Positions 1-11,216 of a stretch of 64,000 nt of DNA are shown here, piece by piece. Positions within the stretch are counted from its first letter, which is position 1; each line of letters begins with the position of its first letter. Location: contig JACGWO010000004.1 in the NCBI GenBank assembly GCA_034509735.1, positions 17,155,395-17,219,394 on the forward strand. The letters run 5' to 3'. The translations under genes and the position numbers were made by a program. The DNA comes from Sesamum alatum (taxonomy: Eukaryota > Streptophyta > Magnoliopsida > Lamiales > Pedaliaceae). The notes beneath the pieces are model-generated. The model was not told the origin of the DNA. It searched no databases and saw only the letters and a program-made list of their open reading frames with translations.

Positions 1-394
1 GTGAATCTTCAGGGGTTGTAACTGTATTTAACCCTAATATTAATCGTCATCACACGTGAAGCCTACGAGCATATAAAAAATTTTGTGGTGCAAAATGAAG
101 AGAATAAAGAAATTTGTGAAAAGAAGCAATAGTGGTGTGGGGGGATGAGAAAGAAGGTCATGAGAAGAAAAAACGTGGACTGAGGTGAAAAAGAAAAAAT
201 AAATTGTAATTATGAGTTTATAAAAATATGAAAGTTTGTGAAAAAAGAAATATGGAGAAGTAAGGTGAGAGAGAAACCTGGAGTAGTGAATTGAAAGAAA
301 AAAAATATATAATTGTAGGATTATTAAAAACATTGAATACTATTTTTACCAATTTTTTTTAAGGGTAGAAATAACAACAAGAGAACAAATACTC
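1..394. other. AT-rich stretch, no gene seen
   Basis: The stretch is AT-rich and purine-heavy. The only open frame is a low-complexity minus-strand frame rich in F, L and S that matches no family I know. No RNA gene or repeat boundary is visible. Confidence 0.6.
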
Positions 395-505
395 TTGCAA
401 CCAAAATTAATTCCGTAGTTAATGAGATGGACTAACAATGGTATTTCATAACAAATTATGTATTTATCCCAAAAATATGAGGTACGTAAGCAACGAAATG
501 GCTAC
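395..505 (+). repeat. fragment of the composite repeat also found at 28474 and 39411
   Basis: The words around ATGAGATGGACTAACAATGG and the AAATATGAGGTACGTAAGCAACG stretch recur near 28490-28545 (plus) and, in reverse complement, near 40215-40410. The fragment ends at GCTAC (501-505), directly against the LTR beginning at 506. An LTR retrotransposon therefore inserted into an older copy of this repeat. Confidence 0.6.
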
Positions 506-812
506 TGATTGCAAAATATGAAGCTTGAGATAACGAGCTAGAAGTTCCTCAATTGCTCTTCCGAAAGTTTCCTCCTTTTACAATGATATCAATGGGGTAT
601 TTATACTATTCTAGATAATAATGTAGGGGTGTAAAAAATCATTTATACCTCTCACCAACCATAAATGAATGGATACAATTTTCTAACAATGGATAATCTA
701 GTAATTCCAATCATACGATCTTGATCTACTTAAATCGTATGGTCTTGATCTTTCGCTGCTTTTAGGGAAATGATTTGATCTTCCCTTTGATTGAGTTTTG
801 TCTTCGTCAGCA
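506..812 (-). repeat. 3' LTR of Tat-like element
   Basis: On the minus strand this begins TGCTGACGAAG and ends GCAATCA. The part at 509-675 aligns with 18604-18807, for example the shared blocks TTTATACTATTC and ACAATTTTCTAA. An adjacent purine tract on its inner side (813-825 read on minus) supports the LTR start. The right-hand copy stops at the position matching 675. Confidence 0.6.
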
Positions 813-825
813 GCTCCCCACTCCT
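813..825 (-). other. probable polypurine tract
   Basis: Read on the minus strand this is AGGAGTGGGGAGC, immediately before the TG that opens the LTR at 812. This is the position and composition expected of a plus-strand priming site. Confidence 0.5.
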
Positions 826-1466
826 GAATACGCGAGAGAATATTTCGGTGTTAAACAAGCATGTTCTTTGAAACGTGAGCTTAGCCTATTTGTTTCCTCA
901 TTGAAGCTCTGGGTGGCGCTTCTCCAAATTCTATCTAGAACCTTCTCTTCTTGTTCTTCTTTTTTCTTAACCTTTGTCTTTGTATGTTTGAGTTATGCGA
1001 TCTCAAGGCTTGCTTGAAATTGTATCCACTGTAAAAGTAAAAAGGTCATAAAAAAAAATTCATTTTGCCTGGGAACTTCGGATGTTCCACTTGGAGCCTT
1101 CACCTTAGCTTCATTTGTCATGATACTGTTCATAAGTAAGACTTTGTCACTATATTACTCAAAAATTTGTATGAGCACAAGATAAATTGAATATAATATT
1201 ACATGATCTAATTAACGGATATTAAAGACAATCGCTTTAATTATTAATTGATTCGTTAAGGAAAACCCAAATCGATTGTACATTGGCTCACAAGGCGGTC
1301 GAGAGGAGACATTCCTATCATGCCAAATGAAAAAAAAAATATTGTTCAAACGGGCTTCGCACTTGACCTCATGCAAAGATTTATGATTTTTATTATGTGA
1401 TTATGTATCAATTGCATAAGCTAAGGGGGAATTATTTCAAAAATGCAAAAAAAAAAAAAAAAAATT
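826..1466. other. Tat-like internal sequence, no gene
   Basis: This lies between the polypurine tract and the MULE. Short open frames exist (one at 775-1017 crosses the LTR edge) but match nothing I recognise. A poly-A run sits at about 1447-1464. Confidence 0.4.
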
Positions 1467-1751
1467 GAAATTGGTGTGTTTCCACACCAATTTCAGAATT
1501 AGGCAAAGATGGGGGTTGAAACCTCGTCTCTAGAAGAGACGAGGTTTCAACCCCCGTCTTATAACATTGTGCTCAGGCAAGATGCCTGACACTTTGAAGA
1601 TGGGGTTTGAACCCCATCTTCAGAGTGTCAGGCATCTTGCCTGAGCACTTTTAGAGAGACGGGGTTTGAAACCCCATCTCTCTAAAAGTCCGTGAAGGCT
1701 AGTCAAAGCCAGCCTTCACATGCTTGATGGGACGCATTCATGCGTCCCATC
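1467..1751. repeat. array of six consecutive hairpins upstream of MULE transposase
   Basis: Six inverted repeats follow one another with almost no spacing. 1467-1494: 12-bp arms, perfect. 1506-1560: 20-bp perfect core plus 4 more pairs after one G:T. 1569-1648: about 39-bp arms with one mismatch. 1647-1689: 21-bp arms with one mismatch. 1692-1719: 9-bp arms. 1726-1751: 12-bp perfect arms. The second, third and fourth share the word GGGTTTGAA or its complement near their tips. The array ends 23 bp before a TATA box. It may be a folded MULE end or part of the element's 5' regulatory region. Confidence 0.85.
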
Positions 1752-1773
1752 CGCTTTAATCCATGCATTTATC

Positions 1774-1781
1774 TATAAATA
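1774..1781 (+). promoter_or_regulatory. TATA box for MULE transposase
   Basis: TATAAATA lies about 230 bp upstream of the first transposase ATG at 2013 and immediately downstream of the hairpin array. The spacing is reasonable for a plant TATA box with a 5' leader of about 200 bases. The function is inferred from position only. Confidence 0.45.
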
Positions 1782-2012
1782 TATGCAAACCGAGATCATT
1801 TGTTACATTCGGAGAAGAAAATATTTTCAGTGTGTGTGGAGAGAAAAATTTTCAGTGTTTGTGGAGAAGGGAGCGGGAGTCGACGGAAATTAATCGGAAA
1901 AATTGCAGTAGCGATTACAGTAAGTTGTTTTTCTTAAAATTTTACGTTATATAAATTTTATTTTGCTCGTTTTTGTAGTGATAATTTTTTTTAATATTTT
2001 ATTTATGAAGAT

Positions 2013-4390
2013 ATGACAGATCAAAACAATATTGATATTGTTATATTTTATGGAGGTCAACAAATTGAGTTAGATGATTGTGTGGGTTATGATCGTCCGA
2101 CTTTCCGATTTATGAAAATATGTCGTAGTATTACATTTGTTGAACTGGAATCGATTTTGTTCGAACAACTTAGCCTCCGTAGGGTTGATTATAAGTTACA
2201 AATATATTTTCAGTACACAAGCTGTTGTGGTGGCCGGTGGCGGGAGACAGTGTTGCCGATTAAGACAGATGAAGATGTTCAATTTTTTTTCAGTCCCACG
2301 AGTGGAAATTCGTATGTTGATATTTTTGTTGAAACAGAGATGATTTGTGAAAATATCGTACAAGATGACCCATTTGTTGGTGATTGGGGCAAATATATGT
2401 CTATGTTAACACAAGATGCGCCCAACTGGCCAGCAGTTACTGAGGCCATGGACAGGTTTGGGCTAAATGAAGAGCATGCATGTCCATCCACATACCACTA
2501 TGACGACAGTGACGATTTAAATGACAACCCCAAAGTAGATAGTTGCTTAAATGATGACCGGATGAGGTTGAAGAAGATATTCAAGCTGACGAGGATCTTG
2601 AAAATAACGATGAAGTTAGCATTCCGGTTATGTTGGATTTGCTTGGAGGCGGTGGTTTTGAGTCGACAGGTGAACAACAACAAGCAATTGATTTGAACAT
2701 AACTGTTGCATCTGAACCTCCTTCTCTATATCCTGTTGTTCCATTTTTCACAATGACACATCCCGAGGTGCCTGTTGACTCCATAGATATCCCTCCTGGT
2801 AAATGGGGGGATTTTTATGACTCAAATTGTGGAGAGCTCGATGCAGGTATGGTTTTCAAAAGCAAGGACCACTTCATTGCAAGTGTACAGGATTTCTCCG
2901 TGCGCTGGGCAAGAAGAGAATACCGCGTGGTTAAGAGCAAACCAAAATTGTGGAAGGTTGCGTGCAAATATGAAGCTGAGACTAGGTGCAGTTGGATGCT
3001 ACGTGGTATACTGAAGTCTAAAATGTGTTTATTTAGGATTACCCAATATGTTGGGCCGCATACATGCTTAATGAATGAGATTTCTGTTTCTCATCGTAAC
3101 TTAGGTAAAGGTATGATTGCGACACATTTATTGGGTATGGTTCATCAAGACCCAGGTTACGACATAAAATATGTCCAACAAAGTGTAAAGATCGCTTTGG
3201 CTTTGAAATCACTTATCAGAAGGCTTGGCAATCCTTGAAGGCAGCTAGAGAACACGTATATGGAACGTGGGAACGCTCGGTACAGAAGTTGCCTCGGTTT
3301 ATGGCTGCATTGCAAAAATATAACCTGGGGACTGTTGTGGAGTGGTCGCATTTGGACACTGAAAGGCAGGGGATTAAAATATTGAACTATGTATTTTGGG
3401 CTTTCAGACCGTGCATTGAGGGATTCCGCTATTGCCAAAATGTTATAAGTGTAGAAGGAACACATTTGTTCACAAAAGTACCGACATAAGTTATTAGCGG
3501 CAGTTGGTATGGATGCAAAACAACAAGTACTGCCGTTGGTCTTCGCACTTGTAGATGAAGAATCCCTCGACTCCTAGAGATGGTTCTTGAAAATGCTTGC
3601 CAAACATCTATTGATAGGTGAAGAGGACCGAATTTGCCTAATTTCTGACCGACATAGAGGGTTGATCAATGCCGTCAACCATGTTCCAGCATTCAAGTTT
3701 CCTCATGCGGTACATAGATTTTGTTTACGGCACGTGTGTTCTAACTTTAACAAGAAGTTCAACAATGTTCAGTTGAAAGATCTTTGTTGGAGAGCCGGTG
3801 TAGAGCAGATGAGCTGTAAGTTTGACAGAATAATGGAGGAAATTAGGGGCTTGAATGAGGAAGCATATAATTGGTTGTAGAGGATTGACAAGGCCCAATG
3901 GATATTATCACATGATGGTGGTTGGCGGACAGGCATACTTACAATAAATATGTCGGAGTGCATAAACAGGGTTCTGAAGGGTGCAAGACGCCTACCCATA
4001 ATGGCAATTGTACAGATAAGTTTCTCTCGATCTGTACAATACTTTTTGGAACGCACCACCCATTGTGTTAGAATGATGAATGCTAATCAACCGTGGGCAG
4101 ATTATGCTTTCAGACTGTTTGAGGCACGCCAAAGTGAGGTTGTACACCACATTGTGCAGAAGTTTGATTATAATCAACAGTCTGCCTCGGTCTTGACATT
4201 AAGCTTGACAAGTCAGGGATCTCATACTTACGTCGTGAAATTGTAGCACTAGCAGTGTTCATGTAGCAAATGGGGTAGTAATGGGATTCCATGTTCTCAT
4301 GCCATACAAATATGTCGACATTTCGGGGTAAATGCTTCTAACTTTATCCCTTCATATTATGGTATTGAAGCATATACGAATTCAAAATGA
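2013..4390 (+). pseudogene. MuDR-family (MULE) transposase, broken
   Basis: This is a remnant of a Mutator-like transposase, the DDE enzyme that moves MULE elements. The N-terminal part (2013-2570) is an acidic MULE leader. The MuDR DNA-binding domain follows (about 2840-3100, with GMVFKSKDHFIASV and a C...C...H pattern). The MULE catalytic region runs 3235-4240 (VISVEGTHLF, then CLISDRHRGL, then MSECINRVLKGARRLP). A SWIM zinc finger (CSC...PCSH) reads in frame at 4256-4300. Frames shift near 2570-2640, 3230 and 3485. In-frame stops occur near 3577, 3878 and 4244-4252. The first catalytic aspartate, usually DGTHL, is glutamate here, so the enzyme would be inactive even without the frame breaks. 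It converges with the plant mobile domain gene on the other strand. Confidence 0.85.
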
Positions 4391-4503
4391 AATGGATAGA
4401 CCGCAAGTCCGTGCTCGCCAACAATATCGTGCATGCCAAGTTTGATTAGGTACTAAATAAATATATGTAACAACTATGTGTATCAAATTGTTAGAGAAAT
4501 GAG
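4391..4503. other. tail-to-tail spacer between MULE genes
   Basis: This is an AT-rich spacer between the convergent transposase and plant mobile domain remnants. A 27-base word (from ATATATGTAACAACTATGTG) recurs at about 4462 and 4507, a small direct repeat. Confidence 0.4.
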
Positions 4504-6300
4504 TCAATATATGTAACAACTATGTGTATAAATATTTTGAAATTGTGCTTGACTGGATGACGGATCAGCTTGCCAAACATTTGCTGGCGTATGTGTCATA
4601 GATGGGCCTGTTTGATGATATGAAGTAGATTGGTCTGCCTCATCGTTTGGAACATAATTGGTAGTCGGCCCTCCTCGGACAGCAGGGTACCGTGAACATG
4701 AATAATTGACCAGTTCATGTAGTCCTTCACGTAGTCCTCGGACATTGTCGTATTCGATCATCAATTTTTTCAATCTGTCAGCCTGCAGTTTACATATATT
4801 CCCAATCATGAAGGTAATGTCTTTAAATAACAAAAAAATAGACAAGTTACGATTTACCATATATTCCCAATCACTTGGATTAGCAGGACAATATCCGGAT
4901 GGAACTTCCGTATGAGAAATTTGGACCCTTGTTATTTGGTGATACCAGTTCATATAATCTGGCATTGTCCCACAGCCATACGTGATTTCGGGTCTCACTA
5001 CTAACATTGATTTAATGTCGTTCCATTGTGCAATATAGTGTTGATGGAACGAACCCCAATCTGCATCTTGCCGACCCCGTCTAATGATGGAATGTAATCG
5101 TCTTTCACTTACTAATGAATTCGGGGGGATGTCTTGAAGCATTTCAAACTAACGGAGAACCCATTCTACATGATGCACCTCAACAATTGCATAATGAATC
5201 AAGGGGCATCTAATGTTCCATGGCACACGGCTGGCATATACAGGCAATGAACTGGCACCCGGATCATTTCCATCATACGGGTTCCAAATAAACTGCACCA
5301 TTAAATTATTTTATTAAATATGATAATCTATGTTAAACGTGAAAATGTGATGAGCCACTTATCTCATTTTCTTGCATCCTGTCAAACGTAGCCCTGATAA
5401 CACGCAACGCACTATTTGTAGTGTGTGTCTGGCATATATACTAAGACCACCTAAAAAAATAACAAATACCACATAGAATTAAAATAATAAAAAAATGAGA
5501 TATTTTATGATTAAATGTATAAATGAATTATGTATACCTTGCGGCATATGGCGGGAGAGGTAGAATATTTTCGTCATCAATGATGGTTGGACATATCTCT
5601 AACACATCATCGGACCGAATAGGTGCTATTGTAGTAATATGGGACCATGCCCATATCTGTAGCAGTTTCATAGCCCCACCTATGTTTATTTTACTGCGTT
5701 GCGATGCCGTACAAAGCTCCCTGTATATATATCCCAACACCGCGCTATCCCAATTAGGGGGGTCATCTTCAATGTCCTCCACATGTTGCAAATACAATAT
5801 GAACACACAGTTTCCGGTGGCATCAGGATACAATAATCCACCAAGAATGCACAAAGCACATACACGTGCCTCTTGCAATACTTCCTCCCAGGGACTGTCA
5901 TCATCACAAGTGTTGACCACCAGCCATTCATGTAAGACGGGTAGTCTTATTCGAGAGCCCGTAAATGCATTCTCCGATGGAACAAACCCCAATAAGTTAG
6001 AGCAATATTCCTGCCATTGTGGAATTGAGCACCGTGAATCTACTCCCGTGATAAGATTACCGCCCAGAATCTACTCCCGTGATAGGATTACCACCCACCG
6101 GAAGGTGCCACATAATAGCGATGTCCTGCAGTGTAACAGTGGCCTCTCCTATCGGAAAATGGAAAGTATGAGTTTTGGGCCGCCATCTCTCTACCAATGC
6201 GGTAATAGGGTGTTGATCAATTTCAATATGACCACACCTAAAAACTCCCAAAAAACCACATGTGATATAGTGCTTGTAGAACTCGAGGATGGCGTGAGAT
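4504..6300 (-). pseudogene. plant mobile domain (MAIN-like / PP7-like) gene, broken
   Basis: The protein frames match the plant mobile domain seen in MAIN/MAIL1, in PP7 long-form phosphatase homologues and in MULE cargo. The start region (about 6296-6060) holds TALVERWRPKTHTFHFPIGE and VTLQDIAIMWHLPV. The middle (5992-5528) follows, and the C-terminal part starts at about 5330. Putative introns run about 5537 to 5450 (GT...TTTTTTTAG on minus) and about 5365 to 5296. A 31-bp tandem duplication at 6036-6097 shifts the frame. A stop (TAG where CAG is usual) interrupts the exon near 5147. A MULE transposase sits tail-to-tail, which fits known MULEs that carry this domain. The role of such domains inside transposons is not settled. 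Confidence 0.8.
6036..6097. repeat. 31-bp tandem duplication disrupting the mobile domain gene
   Basis: Copies 6036-6066 and 6067-6097 differ at two positions. Thirty-one bases is not a multiple of three, so the duplication breaks the frame between GNPITG and the downstream exon. The repeat is directly visible. Confidence 0.9.
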
Positions 6301-6878
6301 TATTTGAAGATTTCGATAAAAACTAGTATAGCCACGCCGTATTATTAAGTGTGTGTCCTCATTTCAGGACACATCTTCGGAACAATCATTTCTTTGATCA
6401 TATAATACACTATTATCACAGGGGCAAAAATTCACCATAACAAAAAATTATGATCAAATGATTAAAAACGATATTTGAATTTTGAAGAAGAAATGAAGTG
6501 AAGAACAAGTGAAGAAGAAGTGAAGTGATGAAGAATTCACTTCCCTCCACGATCTGATTCTTTAGGTAACGAAGATGATTCTTGCTGCGGCTTTTTATCG
6601 TCAAGTTTGAAAGCCACGAGGAATTTAATTAAAAGCTATTAGGACTTATTGGAAGTTTCATTTCAATCTGTTGAGGTGGGTTATATTATGCACCTCGAGA
6701 AAGTTTATAATCTTAACTCATTTCAGGGAATTTTGTAGAAGCCCTTGAGTTGAAAATGTTTTTTGGCTTTGGGATGTCGCACTATAATTTTACCGTGGAC
6801 TATCTTTCTTTCCGTACTTATGTAATTGTCTTTCGTTTCGAAATTTTTATGAGTTGTCGCATTTACATCTAGTTTTGG
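6301..6878. other. non-coding region beyond the MULE gene
   Basis: No gene is seen. The MULE's distal end should lie here, but I could not find a terminal inverted repeat matching the left side. The rest is internal sequence of the Tat-like host element. Confidence 0.4.
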
Positions 6879-7020
6879 GGCATTCTATTATGCGCGTCAA
6901 GAGAGCTTGATTATTACTTAATTCGGAGCATTTTACTATACACTTGAAAGAAGCTTGATTTTTATTAGCTTCGTGGCATTCTATTATGGCCTCAAGGAAG
7001 CTTGATTGTCATTAGCTTGA
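6879..7020 (+). repeat. three degenerate 46-49 bp tandem repeats
   Basis: Units begin near 6879, 6926 and 6974, each with GCATTCTA or a variant, then an AAG-rich stretch, AGCTTGATT and a pyrimidine-rich tail. Similar but weaker text precedes the array. It lies in the untranslated part of the Tat-like element. Confidence 0.65.
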
Positions 7021-7261
7021 GTATAAGAGTTCATTTTTCCCACGTCTTTAGTCGTGGGTATATGCTTTCCTCCTAGGGATAAACATTTTATGTCATTATA
7101 GGAAGGTAAATTTGCATACCTCCCATCAACTTGGTAAAGTAAACTTGAAAATAACTTAAGCAAGAGGAGGCAAGCTTTCCATCGTTTTATTAATTGAGAT
7201 TTTGTCCTTCAAAGATGACATTTACAGAATTTATTTCTTGATATTATCAATGTTCCGAGTG

Positions 7262-7266
7262 CTGGA
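7262..7266. other. target site duplication, left copy
   Basis: CTGGA directly precedes the 5' LTR and recurs at 16223-16227 directly after the 3' LTR. Confidence 0.9.
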
Positions 7267-9351
7267 TGTGACGCCCACAAATTTTTAATCATAATTATGG
7301 GGTTAATTGGTAATTATTTAAGAAAATTTAGTTAATTAGTAGATATATTATAGATTAAATTGTGATCATATTAAAACTTGAACGGAGTGAATTGGAGCTT
7401 TATATAATATTTGGGAACAAATTATATTAATTAAGAAATTAGAAAGGACGTAATAGCTATTTTGAAAAAGTTTATTAAAATTTAAAAAAAAAATGTTGGA
7501 TAAAGATGGGTGCATCAGCACCCATCAATTTACTTTTTATAATAAATATTAAACACACACACACACACATATTAAACACATACTAAACCCACACACACTT
7601 CGGCGATAAACAGGTAAGAATTTTTTTTTATTTTAATTAGTTTTAATTTATATAATTATATTATTTAATAAGTGCATTTATTAAATGTTATTTATACTCC
7701 TCGATTTAGTGTCTAACCGGATAATTTTATGAATTTGAGTATTTATAATTAGTGCCTGGTTAAATATCTCAATTAAATTAGGGGTGTTATAATTAATAGC
7801 TTAAACTGCTTAATTTACTAGATTTAATAATTTTTACAATTGATTGGCTTAGTTTAATCGGGTTGAAAATTTTATTTGAGAAATATTATAGAATATATTT
7901 GAAAATGTTATATTTAGTAAAGATAAGTATATTTTGAGATAAATATAATCCAAGAATTGTTATTATGAATGGTAGTTATAATAGGATGAAGGGTTTAATG
8001 AAATATTGAGAGATTGGTGAAATATATATATATATATATATAAATACTATTTAATATTTTATTTAGAAATTGACATTCTAGATATTAATTATACCTATTA
8101 TACCTTATGATAGGACATGGGGATAAAGTAGATGATCGTACGACTTCATATCAGCTAACTAAATCTGTATAAGATCGAGGTAAGTAAATAGTTAGTGCTG
8201 CTTATATATGTTCCTTTTTCCTGTTAGTGTTATCTATATATGTTTCATTTCTTGGTGATATTACTTTTATGTGAGCCTATGATTCGTGCTTGACTAATCT
8301 ATTTTGAATTGTACGAGTAGTTGATGATTACTTTGAAATGATTATGTCGTAAAAGTGAAATGAGGAAACCTATTGAGATATGCCATTTGGTTGTTTGATA
8401 TCACTGTTATATGCTTGTACGTGAAAAATGCGGCTATGTGGTTTTATGTGGCTAGTTGGCTTACAAGAACGGTGATATGTGGAATCAAGGGAGTGATGGA
8501 AATTAAATGTAATTATGATATGAATACCCCTTGATGTTGTTGAATAGCCCACGTGGCAAAATGAAATGAAAAGAGCTATGATGCGATATGAAAGAGCTAT
8601 GATGCGATGTGGAAAGAGCTATGATGTGAAATGAAAAGAGCTATGATGCGAAATGAAAGAGCTTTGATGCGAAATGAGATTGATGAGTCTGTGTGGCATG
8701 CCAAGGGGATTCATGTATATGTGTATAATAAATGGTGAGGTTGAGTTGGTGGAGAAAAAACACTATATCACCTTCTGGCAAGCCAACTAGGTTAATGCGA
8801 GTTTGATTGATTGTCTAATCATGAGATGATTACATGGAGTAATGAAATGAAATGTGCTTGATCGAATTGATTATATATTATATACGTTGCTTATTTTGTC
8901 TTGTTGAAACTACATTTGAGGTGCGTATACAGTTGGTGCCGATTGTTTACTTCTTGAGTTGCAGGCTCATCCCTCTGCTAACATTTTTCAGGTGTAGATT
9001 TTGCTGTGCCTATTCACGACAACTAGGTCCACGGTTTGCATTCCAGTCAGGTCGGGCCAGTATGCAGTTTTCTCCTTATCATAAATAGAAATAGAATTCA
9101 CATCTTGGATTAAAAGCGAGAATAGCATGTGAACAAATTATAACAGTTCCATTTTGACGTACTAGATATATATATATATATCTGTGATTTTGTGGATGAG
9201 ATGATAGATCTGCTTGTTGTAATGATGAGGCTACGTGTAATTATACTCAGTAGGAACTAGATCATGTGCATAATTACATATATAATCAGGGTTTACATTA
9301 AATGTGACATTTAGAAAAGATATAGTCATAGTGCCGTAAGAGGGTGCTACA
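7267..9351 (+). repeat. 5' LTR of the chromovirus
   Basis: It runs from TGTGACGCCC to GGTGCTACA, 2085 bp. It contains CA and TA microsatellites and a degenerate tandem array at 8561-8678. The small open frames inside it (for example 8852-9088) recur in the other LTR and show no protein signature, so I treat them as non-coding. Confidence 0.95.
8561..8678 (+). repeat. AGAGCTATGATGCGA tandem array in 5' LTR
   Basis: Five units of about 21-25 bp, each with GAAAGAGCTATGATG or a close variant, repeat head to tail. The same array is at 15433-15550 with a 2-bp deletion. Confidence 0.8.
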
Positions 9352-9356
9352 TTTGG

Positions 9357-9368
9357 TGGTATCAGAGC
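9357..9368 (+). other. primer binding site (initiator tRNA-Met type)
   Basis: TGGTATCAGAGC lies five bases downstream of the 5' LTR end. It is the sequence used by many plant Ty3 and Ty1 elements that prime with the 3' end of tRNA-Met. Confidence 0.9.
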
Positions 9369-9462
9369 AGGGATTAGATTCTCTGGAGTTATTTGATAAT
9401 ATGTGGTATTATACTTAACATATATATCATGAGTCTAATTATACATACGCATTTCTTATAGG

Positions 9463-11216
9463 ATGGAAGCATCAGGTGAAAACGTTGCTGGCCCAACTGA
9501 GTCATTAGAGTCTGTACAGGGTCATGATCATGCATCTGAACATCAGGGGTTAGAAGCCCCGAATAGAAATGTTCCCCAACCAGAAGTGAATCCTTTTGTG
9601 CAACAATTCCTAGAGTTTATGAAGAGCATGGCTCCACAACCACAACCCCAACCCCAACCAGAAGGCAGGGTGCGAAGCTATTTGTTGGTACAACTGATCC
9701 TGCAGAAGCAGAAGAGTGGTTGAGAAATACGGAAAGAGTTCTAGATCGAATTGAATGCACTTCTGAACAAAAATTGAGGTATGCGGTGTCTTTATTGGAG
9801 AAAGATGCGTTGGATTGGTGGGAAACTATTCCAGGGAGTAGGAATCGACCAATCACTTTAACATGGAACGATTTCTTGAGGGAATTTGCTGAGAAATACA
9901 CTCCACCGGTCTACAGAAACTGTAAGAAAGTTGAATTTCTTGAGTTAAAGCAAAATGATTTGTCTGTCGCTGAGTATGAGCTGCAATTTGTGAGGCTGTT
10001 GAAATATGCTCCAGAAGAGGTAAGTACTGATGAATTGAGGAGAGACAGATTTGAAAGAGGCCTGAGGCTTGAGATACGAGAGAAGATAGCAATCAAACCT
10101 CCGAGTTACAGTGCACTTTTGGAAGCAACCTTGAGAGCTGAAGAGACATCCATAGAAAGGAATTCTGCTGAAGCTAAACGGAAGAAGTGGACAGGTAATC
10201 CTAACTTTACAGGTGGGCCAAGCGGTGCAGTTTCTTTTAAGAGTTCTGGTTTTCAGAAAGGTGGGTACAGAGGCCGAGGAATGAGTCAAACTAATAGGTC
10301 TCCATCAGTGTCGTCAAGTAGAGGCGGGTCTACCTCAGTCGGATTTGGGGGAAGACAGGGTCTAACCAGATCGTTTAGTGGAAGGTCTATTCCCTCGTAC
10401 ACGAATTGCGGTAGAAAACACACCGGTGAATGTTGGGGAGTCCAGCCAATCATATATTATCGTTGCCACCAACCGGGGCATATTGTTAGGGATTTTCCTA
10501 CGTGGAGAGTTGATGCCAGTGGATCCCAGATTTCAGGACCAAGTAGTGTGGGGGAAAATGTGCAACGGGCTAGTACAAATAGGGGTCGAGGAAGAGGTGG
10601 TCGAGGTAGCGGGACTATTTCTACAACATCAACTGGACAAAGTAGTCAATCTCAGCCACAAGCAAGGGTGTATGCCATCACCAGAGAACAAGCTCCTACT
10701 GCACCTGAGGTTATTACTGGTTCCTTTTCTATTTGCAATTCTGGTGCGCATGTGTTAATTGATCCAGGATCTACTTGTTCGTTTATATCACATGATTTTG
10801 CATCACGTGTGCATGCTAGTATTGAACCGTTGGGGCATGACTTATGTGTATCTATACCTGCTGGTGGGGTTATATTTGTTAATACCGTAGTGAGATCTTG
10901 TCCAATAGTAGTGGACAGTGTCACACTATATGCAGATTTGGTTGTGATAAACCTTAGGGAGTTTGATGTTATCCTAGGGATGGATTGGTTATCTAGTAAT
11001 CATGCTTTCGTGGATTGTCAAACAAAAGAGGTGGCTGTAGAAATTAATGGGCAGATGAAGACGGTTATAGTGGGAAAAAGAAAAGTTATACCTAACTGTT
11101 TAATTTCTGCTATGACTGCTTTGAATTTAATTAAAGAAGGGTGTGAAGCATATCTAGCTAATGTACGTGATACTACGAAGGTCACTCCGGGGTGTGTCAG
11201 ATATTCCAGTAGTTAG
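9463..11216 (+). pseudogene. chromovirus gag and aspartic protease, frameshifted
   Basis: Gag builds the virus-like particle and the protease cuts the polyprotein. The first ATG (9463) opens an 86-residue frame that shifts near 9690-9720 into a 498-residue frame. That frame holds the retrotransposon gag core (ALDWWETI, FLREFAEKYTP, RDRFERGL), a serine/glycine/arginine-rich tail, and a decayed zinc knuckle at about 10460 (RCHQPGHIVRDFP), whose first and last cysteines read Y and F. The protease follows with LIDPGSTCSFIS at about 10755, keeping the catalytic D and the DxG(S/T) pattern, and DVILGMDWL. The frame ends at 11216 just before the RT linker, which continues in another frame from 11161. 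Confidence 0.9.

Noticed and set aside
40..333. Minus-strand open frame of 97 residues
   Set aside because: Low-complexity F/L/S-rich translation of purine-rich DNA with no family signature.
1467..1751. CRISPR-like array or microRNA cluster
   Set aside because: Not direct repeats with spacers, and the sequence is plant nuclear. A microRNA role cannot be supported without small-RNA data.
8852..9088. Open frame inside the chromovirus LTR, identical in both LTRs
   Set aside because: Its conservation is explained by LTR identity; no protein signature.
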